NCBI GenBank assembly: GCA_903789505.1 | Contig: CAIFEU010000021.1 | Coordinates: 3,591-22,548 of the forward strand | From: an uncultured Coriobacteriales bacterium | GTDB lineage: Bacteria > Actinomycetota > Coriobacteriia > Coriobacteriales > UMGS124 | Reading direction: 5' to 3' | DNA length: 18,958 nucleotides | Shown here: positions 1-6,544 of the stretch, in pieces | Numbering within the stretch: position 1 is the stretch's first letter | How the letters are laid out: every line of letters begins with the position of its first letter | Notes under the pieces: model-generated | Told to the model about the DNA's origin: nothing | The model's database searches: none | The model's input: only the letters and a program-made list of their open reading frames with translations | Program-made: the position numbers and the translations under genes

Positions 1-267
1 CCCCTCGGGCCATGCACGCCATCAGGCCATCGCGGCTCCCGCGCCCACGCGCGTGTGTCACCCATCCCGCCCACGCCGCGGGAGGGACGACAGCTTCCAG
101 CACACATCTGATAACGGGCGCGAACGAGCGGCGGGCACATTGCCCTGCTCCCGCATGGCCCCGAAGGACGTCGCGCCCTCGACGACGCAGGACGCCCTCG
201 ACGGCGACGCGACGCAAACCACAACACATCGCAGGCCCCACGCGGGCCGCAACAGGAGGAACGAAAG
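1..267. other. Leader region without a gene
   Basis: No convincing gene is seen here; the reading frames are open only because stop codons are rare in such GC-rich DNA, and their translations are Arg/Pro/Ala-rich nonsense. An 11-bp direct repeat CGCCCTCGACG occurs at 174-184 and 193-203 (period 19). The sequence AGGAGGA at 254-260, 7 nt before the ATG at 268, is a strong ribosome binding site for the next gene. No clear promoter could be assigned. Confidence 0.5.
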
Positions 268-570
268 ATGATTGCAGACAACAAGAAGGACACCCTGAAG
301 CTCGACGTGCGCAAGAGCGCGCGGGCGGGCGACTCCCCCGCTAGCACCACCCTCGACGCGCGCCACCTCTCCGTGCGCAAGTCCGACGGGACGCGCCTCG
401 AGATCGAGTGGCCCGCGACGCTGGTGCTCACGCACGGCACGTCCGGCACCACCGCGAGCTACGACCTCGGCCAGGGCAACGTCATCGCCGGCCCGGGCAT
501 CGTCGAGCACTACGACAACGTCGTGTCGCTGAGCGACGCGGACAGCGAGTACGTCTGGCAGCTCGCGTAA
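268..570 (+). CDS. Small hypothetical protein (100 aa)
   Basis: I do not recognise this protein. It has 100 residues: a Lys/Asp-rich start, then a stretch from about residue 30 with alternating hydrophobic and polar residues (HLSVRKSDGTRLEIEWPATL), which suggests beta strands, and an acidic C-terminus. There is no signal peptide and no membrane segment, so it is probably cytoplasmic. The start is well supported by AGGAGGA 7 nt upstream. It is followed after 30 nt by the UPF0178 gene in the same direction, so the two may be co-transcribed. The good ribosome binding site and protein-like composition argue that the gene is real; its function cannot be inferred. Confidence 0.75.
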   Translation: MIADNKKDTLKLDVRKSARAGDSPASTTLDARHLSVRKSDGTRLEIEWPATLVLTHGTSGTTASYDLGQGNVIAGPGIVEHYDNVVSLSDADSEYVWQLA

Positions 571-600
571 TCCCCCGGAGACGAGAGGTCGTGCACAACG

Positions 601-1353
601 ATGACGGTTGACCCGGGGCTGTTCGCCGGGATAGAGGGAGGCGACGAGCTCATGCGCGAGGAGCTCGCCGCCTCGCGCACATCCGCCGGGGACGCGGGTG
701 CGGAGGAGCCCGGAGGGGCGACGGGCGACGGCGTCGCTCGGCACGGAAGCGCGCCGCTGCCGGCGTCGCGCCCGCCCAGGGCGTCGACGAAGGACGCCGA
801 TGCCCCGAACTCCCCCGCCCCACGAGGGGGCTCGGGCGGTCAGCGCGGCGCGCGACCGCGCACGCTCTTCGTCGACGCGGACGCGTGCCCCGTCACGCGC
901 GAGGCGCTCGCCGAGGCGCGCCGCGCGCACGTCCCCGTCGTCATCGCGGGCAACACGACCCAGAACCTCGAGCGCCACATCGGCCCCCATGACCCCCGCA
1001 GCACCGCGGACGCGCGCGGGGGCTTCTGGGTCGACGTCCTGGTCGCAAGCGTTGGGGCGGACAGCGCCGACTTTGCGATCGTCGAGCGGTTGCGCCCCGG
1101 GGACGTCGTGGTGACCCAGGACATCGGCCTGGCGGGCATCTGCCTGGGCCGCGGCGCGCAGGCAATAGGCGTGCGCGGGCGTCCCTACGACCCGCTGACG
1201 ATCGACTCGATGCTGTTCGTGCGCCATGAGGAGAAGCGGGCGCGGCGCCAGGGGCTGCGGACCCGCGGGCCGGCTCCGTTCACCGACGAGGACCGGCGCC
1301 GGTTCTCGCGCAACCTGCGCGCGATGCTCTCGTCGCCCGAGCCGCGCCGCTGA
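601..1353 (+). CDS. UPF0178 (DUF188, YaiI/YqxD-like) family protein
   Basis: The core, residues about 87-245, matches the UPF0178/YaiI family: the diagnostic VDADACPV (residues 91-98), then VGADSADFAIVERLRPGDVVVTQD (151-174, given here only as a position guide) with Asp154, Asp157 and Asp174. Family members are about 150 aa, PIN-like in fold and of unsettled function. This protein is 250 aa because of a low-complexity Ala/Gly/Arg/Pro extension of about 85 residues. The start is uncertain: ATG at 601 has GAGAGG about 12 nt upstream, whereas the in-frame ATG at 652 (residue 18) has GAGGGAGG at a better spacing. Neither start removes most of the extension. It lies 30 nt after the small gene at 268-570 and converges on bcp. 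Confidence 0.88.
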   Translation: MTVDPGLFAGIEGGDELMREELAASRTSAGDAGAEEPGGATGDGVARHGSAPLPASRPPRASTKDADAPNSPAPRGGSGGQRGARPRTLFVDADACPVTREALAEARRAHVPVVIAGNTTQNLERHIGPHDPRSTADARGGFWVDVLVASVGADSADFAIVERLRPGDVVVTQDIGLAGICLGRGAQAIGVRGRPYDPLTIDSMLFVRHEEKRARRQGLRTRGPAPFTDEDRRRFSRNLRAMLSSPEPRR

Positions 1354-1446
1354 CCGAGGGCGCCACCGCAACGCCCGCCCACCTCGCCGCGGCAGGCGGG
1401 ACGGGCGCATGCGAAGTCGGGCGGCCCGCCCTGCGCGCCCACGGCG

Positions 1447-1926
1447 TCATGCGCGGCCCGCCTCCGCGATGCGGTCGAGCTCCTCGAGCGTGTCCTGGGG
1501 GTTGGTCGCCGCCTTCACCTTCCCGTGCGCCGCGACGATCGTCCCCTGCTCGTCGATGAGGTAGGTCGTGCGGATGACGCCCATGGACACCTTGCCGTAG
1601 AGCTTCTTCTCGCCCCATGCCTCGTACGCCTTGATGGCGGTGAGCTCGGGGTCGGACAGCAGCGTGAACGGCAGGCCGTACCTCTCCTCGAAGCGCTTGT
1701 GCGAGGCGACGGAGTCCTTGCTGACACCCAGCACGACCGCCCCGCGCTCCCGGATCTGCGGCATCAGCTCCGCGAACCCGCACGCCTGCTTGGTGCAGCC
1801 CTGCGTGTTGTCCTTGGAATAGAAATAGAGAACGACCTTGCTGCCGCGGTACTCCCCCAGCGTGTGGGTGACGCCGTCCTGGTCGGGCAGCTCGAAGTCG
1901 GGCGCCTTGGTTCCTGGCTGCAGCAT
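1447..1926 (-). CDS. bcp: Thioredoxin-dependent thiol peroxidase, Bcp-type peroxiredoxin
   Basis: A complete 159-aa AhpC/TSA-fold peroxiredoxin of the Bcp (PrxQ) class, which reduces hydrogen peroxide and organic hydroperoxides in the cytoplasm using thioredoxin. The active site reads SKDNTQGCTKQACGF: Cys44 is the peroxidatic cysteine and Cys49, five residues on, the resolving one, with Thr41 conserved. Ser replaces the Pro of the classical PxxxTxxC motif. The APDFELPDQDG start and the WGEKKLYGKVSMGVIRTTYLID segment are typical. The frame is open further upstream, but I chose the ATG at 1926 because GGGAGGAGGTT precedes it directly and the protein then begins exactly as the family does. It stands alone on the minus strand, convergent with the UPF0178 gene. 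Confidence 0.96.
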   Translation of the reverse strand: MLQPGTKAPDFELPDQDGVTHTLGEYRGSKVVLYFYSKDNTQGCTKQACGFAELMPQIRERGAVVLGVSKDSVASHKRFEERYGLPFTLLSDPELTAIKAYEAWGEKKLYGKVSMGVIRTTYLIDEQGTIVAAHGKVKAATNPQDTLEELDRIAEAGRA

Positions 1927-2001
1927 GCGAACCTCCTCCCCGCGCCCGGCTCGAGAGACCGGGCGCGCGCTCTTTCCCGCCTGGCACGTTCGGCCCCACA
2001 T

Positions 2002-2007
2002 TCTATA
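2002..2007 (-). promoter_or_regulatory. Candidate -10 box for bcp
   Basis: On the minus strand TATAGA occurs about 75 nt before the bcp ATG, in one of the few AT-containing patches of the gap. No TTGACA-like -35 box is visible at the proper spacing, so this is only a candidate. Confidence 0.35.
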
Positions 2008-2114
2008 GTTCGCGACCGCGCCGACGCCCGACGGGGGATGCACCGCACGACGTCGCGACACGTCGGGGGCGGCTGGGCGTCCACGCGGGAGGACCAGATT
2101 GCTCGGACATCCCG

Positions 2115-2160
2115 ATTGAATGTAATGTTTTTCTATGTAATGCGAGTTGCATAATTATCA
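2115..2160 (+). promoter_or_regulatory. AT-rich promoter/operator patch before the 164-aa gene
   Basis: This 45-bp stretch is far richer in A/T than its surroundings. It contains an 8-bp direct repeat ATGTAATG at 2120-2127 and 2135-2142 (15 bp apart) and a -10-like CATAAT at 2150-2155. The -35 region is poor. The repeat could be a regulator site, but this is inference. Confidence 0.45.
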
Positions 2161-2221
2161 ATCTCGCTTCGGGGCAGACTTGAAGTAAAGGGAGCTGCAG
2201 TACGGGAAAGCGAGGTTCGCG

Positions 2222-2716
2222 ATGAAGAAGCGCGTGAACGGCCACGTGTACGACACCCGGCACGCGACGCTGGTCGGCGTCGTGAGGGACGAGTCAATCT
2301 CGACCGCCGTGTTCAAGACCAGGAGCGGAGAGTTCTTCGTGCTCAAGTACGCCGGCGGGGACGCACGCGACCCGGAGCTTGGGGCGATCGGCGCGTCGAG
2401 CCAGACTGAGGCGGAGGCGATCGCCGCCCGACCCGGGTTCGTGTGGCAGGCGACCGATGCCTTCGACAACCGCGAGACCGTGCGGACGTCGGTCGAGCTG
2501 TCGGTCCGCGACCGCGACCTGCTACGCGCGCTGTGCCGCTTCGACCTCACCGGCTCCCGTCGCCCGCGGCGCATCGGCATGGGCGAGGCGATCGGGGAAC
2601 TGCTCGAGCTCGCGCGCGAGACGACCGGATTTGGGAGGACCGAGGGAATGGATGCCTTGGCAGGCGCCGAGCAGGCGATGGCAGAGGGACGTGACGGAGG
2701 TTCGGATGCCCGGTAG
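2222..2716 (+). CDS. Hypothetical protein (164 aa) coupled to ogg
   Basis: I do not recognise a family. The N-terminal 70 residues (MKKRVNGHVYDTRHATLVGV onwards, with VFKTRSGEFFVLKY) look like a small beta-rich domain. Residues about 90-135 look helical (LSVRDRDLLRALCRFDL, then IGELLELARETTG). There is no signal peptide or membrane helix. GAGG lies a few bases before the ATG. The last 11 bases overlap the start of the DNA glycosylase gene, whose ribosome binding site lies inside this gene, so the two are very probably translationally coupled and co-transcribed. A role connected with DNA repair is possible only by association. Confidence 0.8.
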   Translation: MKKRVNGHVYDTRHATLVGVVRDESISTAVFKTRSGEFFVLKYAGGDARDPELGAIGASSQTEAEAIAARPGFVWQATDAFDNRETVRTSVELSVRDRDLLRALCRFDLTGSRRPRRIGMGEAIGELLELARETTGFGRTEGMDALAGAEQAMAEGRDGGSDAR

Positions 2717-3653
2717 CCGCGCGTCTCGTCCCGATGTCGGCGCCGGTGCGGCGCCCAGGGCGGGAGCCGCCGACTCCGCGGGCGCCCGGCAGGTCGCCGA
2801 GGTCGCCGTGCCTGGCTACGCGCTCGACCTGGTCGCCGCCAGCGGCCAGGTGTTCCGCTGGGTCAGCGCCCGCCCCGTGGGGACGGCCGCGGGCGAGGCG
2901 CCCTCCGCCCACGAGGAGGCCGGGAGGGACGATGCCCCCGCGGGTGCGACGGACGCCGGGCCGGCCGGCGCGGGATGGCTCGTGCCCGCCTTCGGCGGCG
3001 TCGCGCACGTCTCGCGACGGGGCGACGCCCTGCGCGTCGACTGCCCCGCCGGCACGCTCAGCCGCTGGACGCACTACCTGCGCGTCGACCCCGAGGACCT
3101 CTCCGCCCACGAGGAGGCGCTGCGGGAGCTCTCCTCCCTGCCCGACCCGATGGGGGAGGTCATCGCGCGCTACGGCGGCCTGCGCGTGCTGCGCCAGGAC
3201 CCTTGGGAGGCCGCCGCGAGCTTCGTGGTCAGCCAGAACAACAACATCAACCGCATCCGTGGCATCGTCAGGCGGCTGTGCGGCGGCCCGCTCGCCCCGT
3301 TCCCCGACCCCGACGAGCTGGCGCGGCGGGTCCGCTCGGACGACTTCGGGCTGGGGTATCGCCGCCCCTACCTGCTCGACCTATGCGCCAGGTGGCCGAG
3401 CCTGGAGGAGTGCTTCGCGCGCCGTCAGGGCTATCGGGCCGACTTCGAGACCCTGCTCGCCGTGAGCGGCATCGGCCCCAAGGTCGCGAACTGCATCTGC
3501 CTGTACGGGCTGGGACACCTCGAGGCCGTCCCGGTCGACACCTGGATTCGCAAGGCCCAGGACCGACATGCGATTCGCTGGCACCCGCGGTTCGGCGGGC
3601 TGCAGCAGCAGATGGTGTTCGAGTACGAGCGCGCCCAGGCTCGCCACGCCTAG
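2706..3653 (+). CDS. ogg: 8-oxoguanine DNA glycosylase/AP lyase (Ogg-like, HhH-GPD)
   Basis: A 315-aa protein whose C-terminal half is a helix-hairpin-helix GPD DNA glycosylase of the OGG1 type, which removes 8-oxoguanine from oxidised DNA and nicks the abasic site. The hairpin motif VSGIGPKVANCICL (residues 253-266) carries the catalytic Lys259, and AVPVDTW (274-280) carries the catalytic Asp278; both align with Lys249 and Asp268 of human OGG1. SFVVSQNNNINRIRGIV (172-188) is the usual DNA-contact region. The N-terminal OGG domain is interrupted by a low-complexity insertion at about 56-92. The start at 2706 is chosen because GGAGG precedes it and all upstream in-frame sequence overlaps the previous gene. 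It sits next to a peroxiredoxin, consistent with oxidative-damage defence. Confidence 0.92.
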   Translation: MPGSRASRPDVGAGAAPRAGAADSAGARQVAEVAVPGYALDLVAASGQVFRWVSARPVGTAAGEAPSAHEEAGRDDAPAGATDAGPAGAGWLVPAFGGVAHVSRRGDALRVDCPAGTLSRWTHYLRVDPEDLSAHEEALRELSSLPDPMGEVIARYGGLRVLRQDPWEAAASFVVSQNNNINRIRGIVRRLCGGPLAPFPDPDELARRVRSDDFGLGYRRPYLLDLCARWPSLEECFARRQGYRADFETLLAVSGIGPKVANCICLYGLGHLEAVPVDTWIRKAQDRHAIRWHPRFGGLQQQMVFEYERAQARHA

Positions 3654-3724
3654 GCGGCGCTCACCCGCCGCGGGGGCCGGAAGACGGCATGGCAGCGTCG
3701 GCGCCCGCGGCGCGCGCAGGGCGC

Positions 3725-4153
3725 CTACGCCCGAGCGTGTGCCCGGGAGCGGACGCCCGGCCAGTTGCCGAGGAACCTGACGCCGGCGAGCAGGAGCGCA
3801 GCGCCCAGACCCGTGTAGAAGAACGCGATGGCGGGATCGGGCAGCAGACCGGAGGCGCGCAGGCCGATTCCCATGGTCATCATCACCGCCATCATGACGT
3901 AGGACTTGGCGTCGAAGAACTTCAGCGCCGACACGCGGTCGCTGCCGTACGACCCGATGCGCGCCGTGTGCCTGTTCACGAGGTTGTTGAAGATGCCCAG
4001 GAAGAACGCCGCGAAGATCGCCACCGCCCCCAGGACCATCCAGGGCGCCCATGCCCCGTGCGACGCCGACACCCCGATGCGCAGGATGTTCGCCCCCGCG
4101 AGGCCCCACACGACGCCCGCTATGATCATCAGCCTGTCCGACTTGACCTTCAT
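3725..4153 (-). CDS. Small four-helix membrane protein
   Basis: A 142-aa predicted inner-membrane protein with four hydrophobic segments at about residues 8-28, 35-57, 84-103 and 108-126, separated by a polar loop (NRHTARIGSYGSDRVSALKF) and followed by a short Arg/Ala tail. I do not recognise a named family. The ATG at 4153 is preceded by purine-rich GGGAGAGCAGGGA. It lies 85 bp downstream of the TetR-type regulator on the same strand, so the two are probably one unit controlled by the palindromic operator in front of the regulator. Regulators in such pairs often control efflux or envelope functions, but this protein is too small for a classical drug pump; transport or stress roles remain inference. 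Confidence 0.82.
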   Translation of the reverse strand: MKVKSDRLMIIAGVVWGLAGANILRIGVSASHGAWAPWMVLGAVAIFAAFFLGIFNNLVNRHTARIGSYGSDRVSALKFFDAKSYVMMAVMMTMGIGLRASGLLPDPAIAFFYTGLGAALLLAGVRFLGNWPGVRSRAHARA

Positions 4154-4238
4154 GTTCCCTGCTCTCCCTCTCCCGTTGCGCCGGCCAGGCGCATCGTGCG
4201 CCCACCGGTCAGTCCGTCGTCTGCCGCCCGTCCCCGGT

Positions 4239-4799
4239 CTACCGGTACAGCGCCCTCTCGAGAATCGCGAACAGCGCCTTGCCGTCGGAGTGCTCGCGCA
4301 GCTCGGCGAGCATCGCCCGCAGGGTGAAGCCCGCGACCTGCTCGACGCCGACGCCCTCGCCCAGCTCGTCCGTCGCCGCACGTTCGTCACGCGCGAGCAC
4401 CGTGGCGAGGCCGCGCTCCACGTGGCCGAGGCACTGCGCCTCAAGCTCCTTGCCCCTCTCCTGCGCCGAGGCTGCCAGGGCGTGAATCTGCGCCAGCCAC
4501 TCCTCGCGGAACTTGGAGAGGACCTCCTGCATGCGGCCGAAGAGCCGCCTGCAGTAGTCGACGTACGGCTCACCCTGCACGGGATGGCAGAAGTCGTCCC
4601 GGAACTCCTCGACGAAGAACCGCCTGATGACCGCCGCGTGCAGGTCGTCCATCGAGGGGAAGTGGTTGTAGACGCTGCCGACCGACACGCCGCAGGCAGA
4701 GGCGACCTCGCGGGCGGTGACGTTGGCGATGCCCTCGCTCATCGCGAGTTCGTAGGCGCGCCGCTCTATCGTCTGCCGGTCAATCTTCGTCTGGGGCAT
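4239..4799 (-). CDS. TetR/AcrR family transcriptional regulator
   Basis: A 186-aa cytoplasmic repressor-type protein. The helix-turn-helix lies at about residues 26-47 (VTAREVASACGVSVGSVYNHF), the standard TetR signature; the remainder is the helical ligand-binding and dimerisation domain. The frame continues upstream, but the ATG at 4799 is chosen because GGGAGGG stands about 6 nt before it and the protein then starts as the family does; starting at 4865 would place the coding region inside the operator. A 27-bp palindrome just upstream (4852-4878) suggests self-repression. The likely target besides itself is the membrane protein gene 85 bp downstream. The effector is unknown. Confidence 0.93.
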   Translation of the reverse strand: MPQTKIDRQTIERRAYELAMSEGIANVTAREVASACGVSVGSVYNHFPSMDDLHAAVIRRFFVEEFRDDFCHPVQGEPYVDYCRRLFGRMQEVLSKFREEWLAQIHALAASAQERGKELEAQCLGHVERGLATVLARDERAATDELGEGVGVEQVAGFTLRAMLAELREHSDGKALFAILERALYR

Positions 4800-4851
4800 T
4801 CGCGTCCCTCCCGACCGCAACACGCCCGACATCGGTCGGGACGGGGCAAAA

Positions 4852-4878
4852 TGAACAACGTTCACTGAACGATGTTCA
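4852..4878. promoter_or_regulatory. Palindromic TetR-type operator with overlapping -10 box
   Basis: The two halves TGAACAACGTTCA and TGAACGATGTTCA flank a central C at 4865 and form an almost perfect 27-bp palindrome; each half is itself a near palindrome. On the minus strand TATATT (4878-4883) abuts the palindrome, so the expected transcription start falls inside it, ideal for repression. The distance to the regulator ATG is about 50 nt. The assignment to the adjacent TetR protein is inference from position and symmetry. Confidence 0.8.
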
Positions 4879-4901
4879 ATATAGCGCGCATGCGGGCGCG
4901 A

Positions 4902-4923
4902 CGACCTTGCCGCGACAAGGTCG
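4902..4923. repeat. Inverted repeat upstream of the tetR promoter
   Basis: CGACCTTG and CAAGGTCG are perfect 8-bp arms around a 6-nt loop. The structure lies 20 bp beyond the -10 candidate of the TetR gene. It could be a second regulator site or, without a T-run, a weak terminator for the upstream small gene. The rest of the gap up to 5155 holds an AT-rich patch (4935-4962) and a GAGACTCGTCTC palindrome (4970-4981) but no gene. Confidence 0.5.
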
Positions 4924-5155
4924 CAAGAACGTCATAATTCAAACCTATTTGCTTGCATTTTCCTGGAGAGAGACTCGTCTCAGCCGTCGGCTGGGGAGCC
5001 GCCCGCGGGGGACGGAGACGCGGAGGGACCCGACGACGCGAGACGGCAGCGGGATTGCGTCCCGCGCGAGGGGCGGGTAAGGGCCGACGGCTCGCCCAGG
5101 TGGCACGCAGCGGGACTCGAGCGCCAAGCATGCGCAGGCGAGGATGGGTCCGGGG

Positions 5156-5335
5156 TCACTCGCCGCGGCGCATGTCCTCACGCACCAGGGCCTTCAGGTA
5201 ACCCGCGACGTTCGGCTTTTCGGAGAGGAACTCGATGATGTCCGCGTCGCCGCACTTGTTGCATCTCATGACGAAGGTCTTCGTGTGCTCCTTGATGTAC
5301 TTCACGATCGCTCTCGTCTGTGCCGGGCTTCCCAC
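5156..5335 (-). CDS. Small protein of 59 aa, possibly ribbon-helix-helix-like
   Basis: A 59-aa frame read from a GTG start, too short for common cut-offs. GGAGG stands 6 nt before the GTG, and the product is clearly protein-like: a basic start (TRAIVKYIKEHTKTFVMRC), then CGDADIIEFLSEKPNVAGYL and a KALVREDMRRGE end. The pattern 'DADIIE-L-...-GYIK-LIR-D' is familiar from small proteins of gut Firmicutes and Actinobacteria thought to be ribbon-helix-helix-like, where it forms the helical part; this resemblance is from memory. Unusual here is a CNKC pair (CxxC) in the place of the predicted strand. If the fold is right it could be a small DNA-binding regulator. It is upstream of, and on the same strand as, the TetR gene, with a gap of over 350 bp. 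Confidence 0.8.
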   Translation of the reverse strand: MGSPAQTRAIVKYIKEHTKTFVMRCNKCGDADIIEFLSEKPNVAGYLKALVREDMRRGE

Positions 5336-5408
5336 GCCGTGCCTCCGTTCGAGATTCCGCCCCGCGCCTCCCCACGCCGGGCCCTCCCCCTCCGTTCGCG
5401 CCCACGCC

Positions 5409-5444
5409 CCGCCCCCGTACCTGACGCGCAGGCGTCGGGGGCGG
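5409..5444 (-). repeat. GC-rich leader hairpin before the 59-aa gene
   Basis: CCGCCCCCG (5409-5417) and CGGGGGCGG (5436-5444) are perfect 9-bp arms; the 18-nt loop contains a further CCTG/CAGG pairing. It lies about 75 nt before the small gene's start, inside its presumed leader. There is no T-run, so a plain terminator is unlikely. Confidence 0.5.
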
Positions 5445-5460
5445 ATGTCTTGGGGCCATT

Positions 5461-5503
5461 TGTTAACTATAGTAAATCGTCAATCCAGCGGCGGAAATCC
5501 GCC
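5461..5503. promoter_or_regulatory. AT-rich symmetrical element plus hairpin in the divergent gap
   Basis: TTAACTATAGTAA around 5463-5475 is nearly palindromic and offers -10-like hexamers on the minus strand (TACTAT, TATAGT) for the 59-aa gene. Next to it GGCGGAAATCCGCC (5490-5503) is a perfect 6-bp inverted repeat. The region lies between divergent genes (5335 leftward, 5726 rightward), so it probably holds the leftward promoter. No gene is seen in 5336-5725. Confidence 0.45.
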
Positions 5504-5633
5504 GAATCATCCCATGGCGCCCAGCAGCGCGGAATCGCCCGGGCGCGTCCGCCCCTCATGGGGAATCGCTGGTTCCGGGAAGATTCCCTAGCGAATTGAT
5601 TGGTTATGCGCGCTCCCCCGCCCCCGACGCGGG

Positions 5634-5639
5634 TATAGT
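5634..5639 (+). promoter_or_regulatory. Candidate -10 box for the nitroreductase gene
   Basis: TATAGT lies in an otherwise GC-rich stretch about 86 nt before the ATG at 5726. It is preceded by GGG rather than TG, and no -35 box is obvious. Confidence 0.4.
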
Positions 5640-5725
5640 CTGCCCAACGTCGGTTTGCCGCCCGCACGGACGCGGGCGGCGCGCACGCCCCCATCGGGGC
5701 TTGCCATGGAAGGGAGACGCCAGCA

Positions 5726-6304
5726 ATGGGCATCAAGGATTCGCTCGCCGCACGCCGCACCGTATACGCCCTCAACCGCGACCTGCCCCAGGGGGTTGAC
5801 GGCGACCGCGTCGTCGCCCTCGTGCGCGACGTCACGGAGCTGGTCCCCGACGCGTTCAACATGCACAGCCAGCGCGCCGTGGTAGTGCTGGGCGAGGCGC
5901 AGGACCGCCTGTGGGACGCCGTGTTCGACGCGTTCGGCGGAAAGGTCGCCCGCGAGAAGGTCGACGGGTTCAAGGCCGCCGCGGGCACGGTGCTGTACTT
6001 CATCGACGACGATGTGGTCAGCTCCATGCAGGGGCAGTTCCCACGCTACGCCGAGAACTTCCCCGTCTGGGCCCAGCAGTCCAACGGCATGCTCCAGATC
6101 AGCGTGTGGAGCGCCCTGCGCGAGCTGGGGCTGGGGGCGAACCTGCAGCACTACAACTTGGTGATCGACGACGCCGTGCGCGAGGTCACCGGCGTGCCGG
6201 CGAGCTGGCGCCTCGTGGCGCAGATGCCCTTCGGCGGGATCGCCGCGCAGCCTGACCCCAAGCCTGCCGAGGACGTCGACCTGCGCGTGAAGGTCGTCCG
6301 CTAG
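5726..6304 (+). CDS. Nitroreductase family protein, Frm2/Hbn1-like
   Basis: A 192-aa FMN-dependent nitroreductase-fold protein of the subgroup represented by yeast Frm2/Hbn1. Typical features in order: the N-terminal ARRTVYALNRDL (residues 9-20) whose Arg residues contact FMN phosphate, VPDAFNMHSQRAVVV (40-54), the subgroup signature YAENFPVWAQQSNGMLQISV (108-127), LGLGANLQHYN (135-145) and AQMPFGG (165-171). The length fits the family, about 190-200 aa. It is cytoplasmic and probably reduces nitro or quinone-like substrates with NAD(P)H; the natural substrate is not predictable. AAGGGAG lies about 9 nt before the ATG. It appears monocistronic, with a candidate promoter at 5634 and a terminator-like hairpin at 6335. 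Confidence 0.93.
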   Translation: MGIKDSLAARRTVYALNRDLPQGVDGDRVVALVRDVTELVPDAFNMHSQRAVVVLGEAQDRLWDAVFDAFGGKVAREKVDGFKAAAGTVLYFIDDDVVSSMQGQFPRYAENFPVWAQQSNGMLQISVWSALRELGLGANLQHYNLVIDDAVREVTGVPASWRLVAQMPFGGIAAQPDPKPAEDVDLRVKVVR

Positions 6305-6334
6305 CAGACGGTCGCCGCACTCCGCGCGGCAGAT

Positions 6335-6351
6335 GCCGTCGAGACGGCTTT
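6335..6351 (+). terminator. Terminator-like hairpin after the nitroreductase gene
   Basis: GCCGTC and GACGGC pair around a very short centre (6335-6348) and are followed by TTT. The stem is short, so the call is moderate. It ends the nitroreductase unit before the next promoter. Confidence 0.5.
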
Positions 6352-6376
6352 CCCGCCCCGCCGGCACCCCGCATCA

Positions 6377-6385
6377 TGGTATGGT
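6377..6385 (+). promoter_or_regulatory. Extended -10 promoter for the radical SAM/transporter unit
   Basis: TG-G-TATGGT forms an extended -10 element of the type seen before several other genes here. Transcription would begin near 6392, making the leader about 185 nt long and placing the hairpin at 6389-6417 at its 5' end. Confidence 0.5.
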
Positions 6386-6388
6386 GTC

Positions 6389-6417
6389 TGGCCGTGGGTC
6401 GCATCGGCCCACGGCCA
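6389..6417 (+). repeat. 10-bp stem-loop at the presumed 5' end of the leader
   Basis: TGGCCGTGGG (6389-6398) and CCCACGGCCA (6408-6417) are perfect arms around the 9-nt loop TCGCATCGG. Its place right after the promoter suggests an RNA regulatory or mRNA-stabilising role, but no known riboswitch consensus was convincingly matched. The remaining leader to 6540 has GGGCGGCC repeated at 6488 and 6505 and no gene. Confidence 0.5.
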
Positions 6418-6544
6418 CATATCCAGGGCAGTTCGTAACCATCCTGCCTTCCCCACTCGCCACGCGCCCCGCCGCGACGCCCCTGCGGGCGGCCGATGTC
6501 CCGACGGGCGGCCTCAGAGACGCGACAAGGGGAGAAACAAAACT

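Noticed and set aside
58..1410. Long minus-strand open frame of 450 codons opposite the first two genes
   Set aside because: The opposite strand holds two genes with good ribosome binding sites and a UPF0178 core; the minus frame is Arg/Ala/Gly-rich without family features, a typical antisense shadow in GC-rich DNA.
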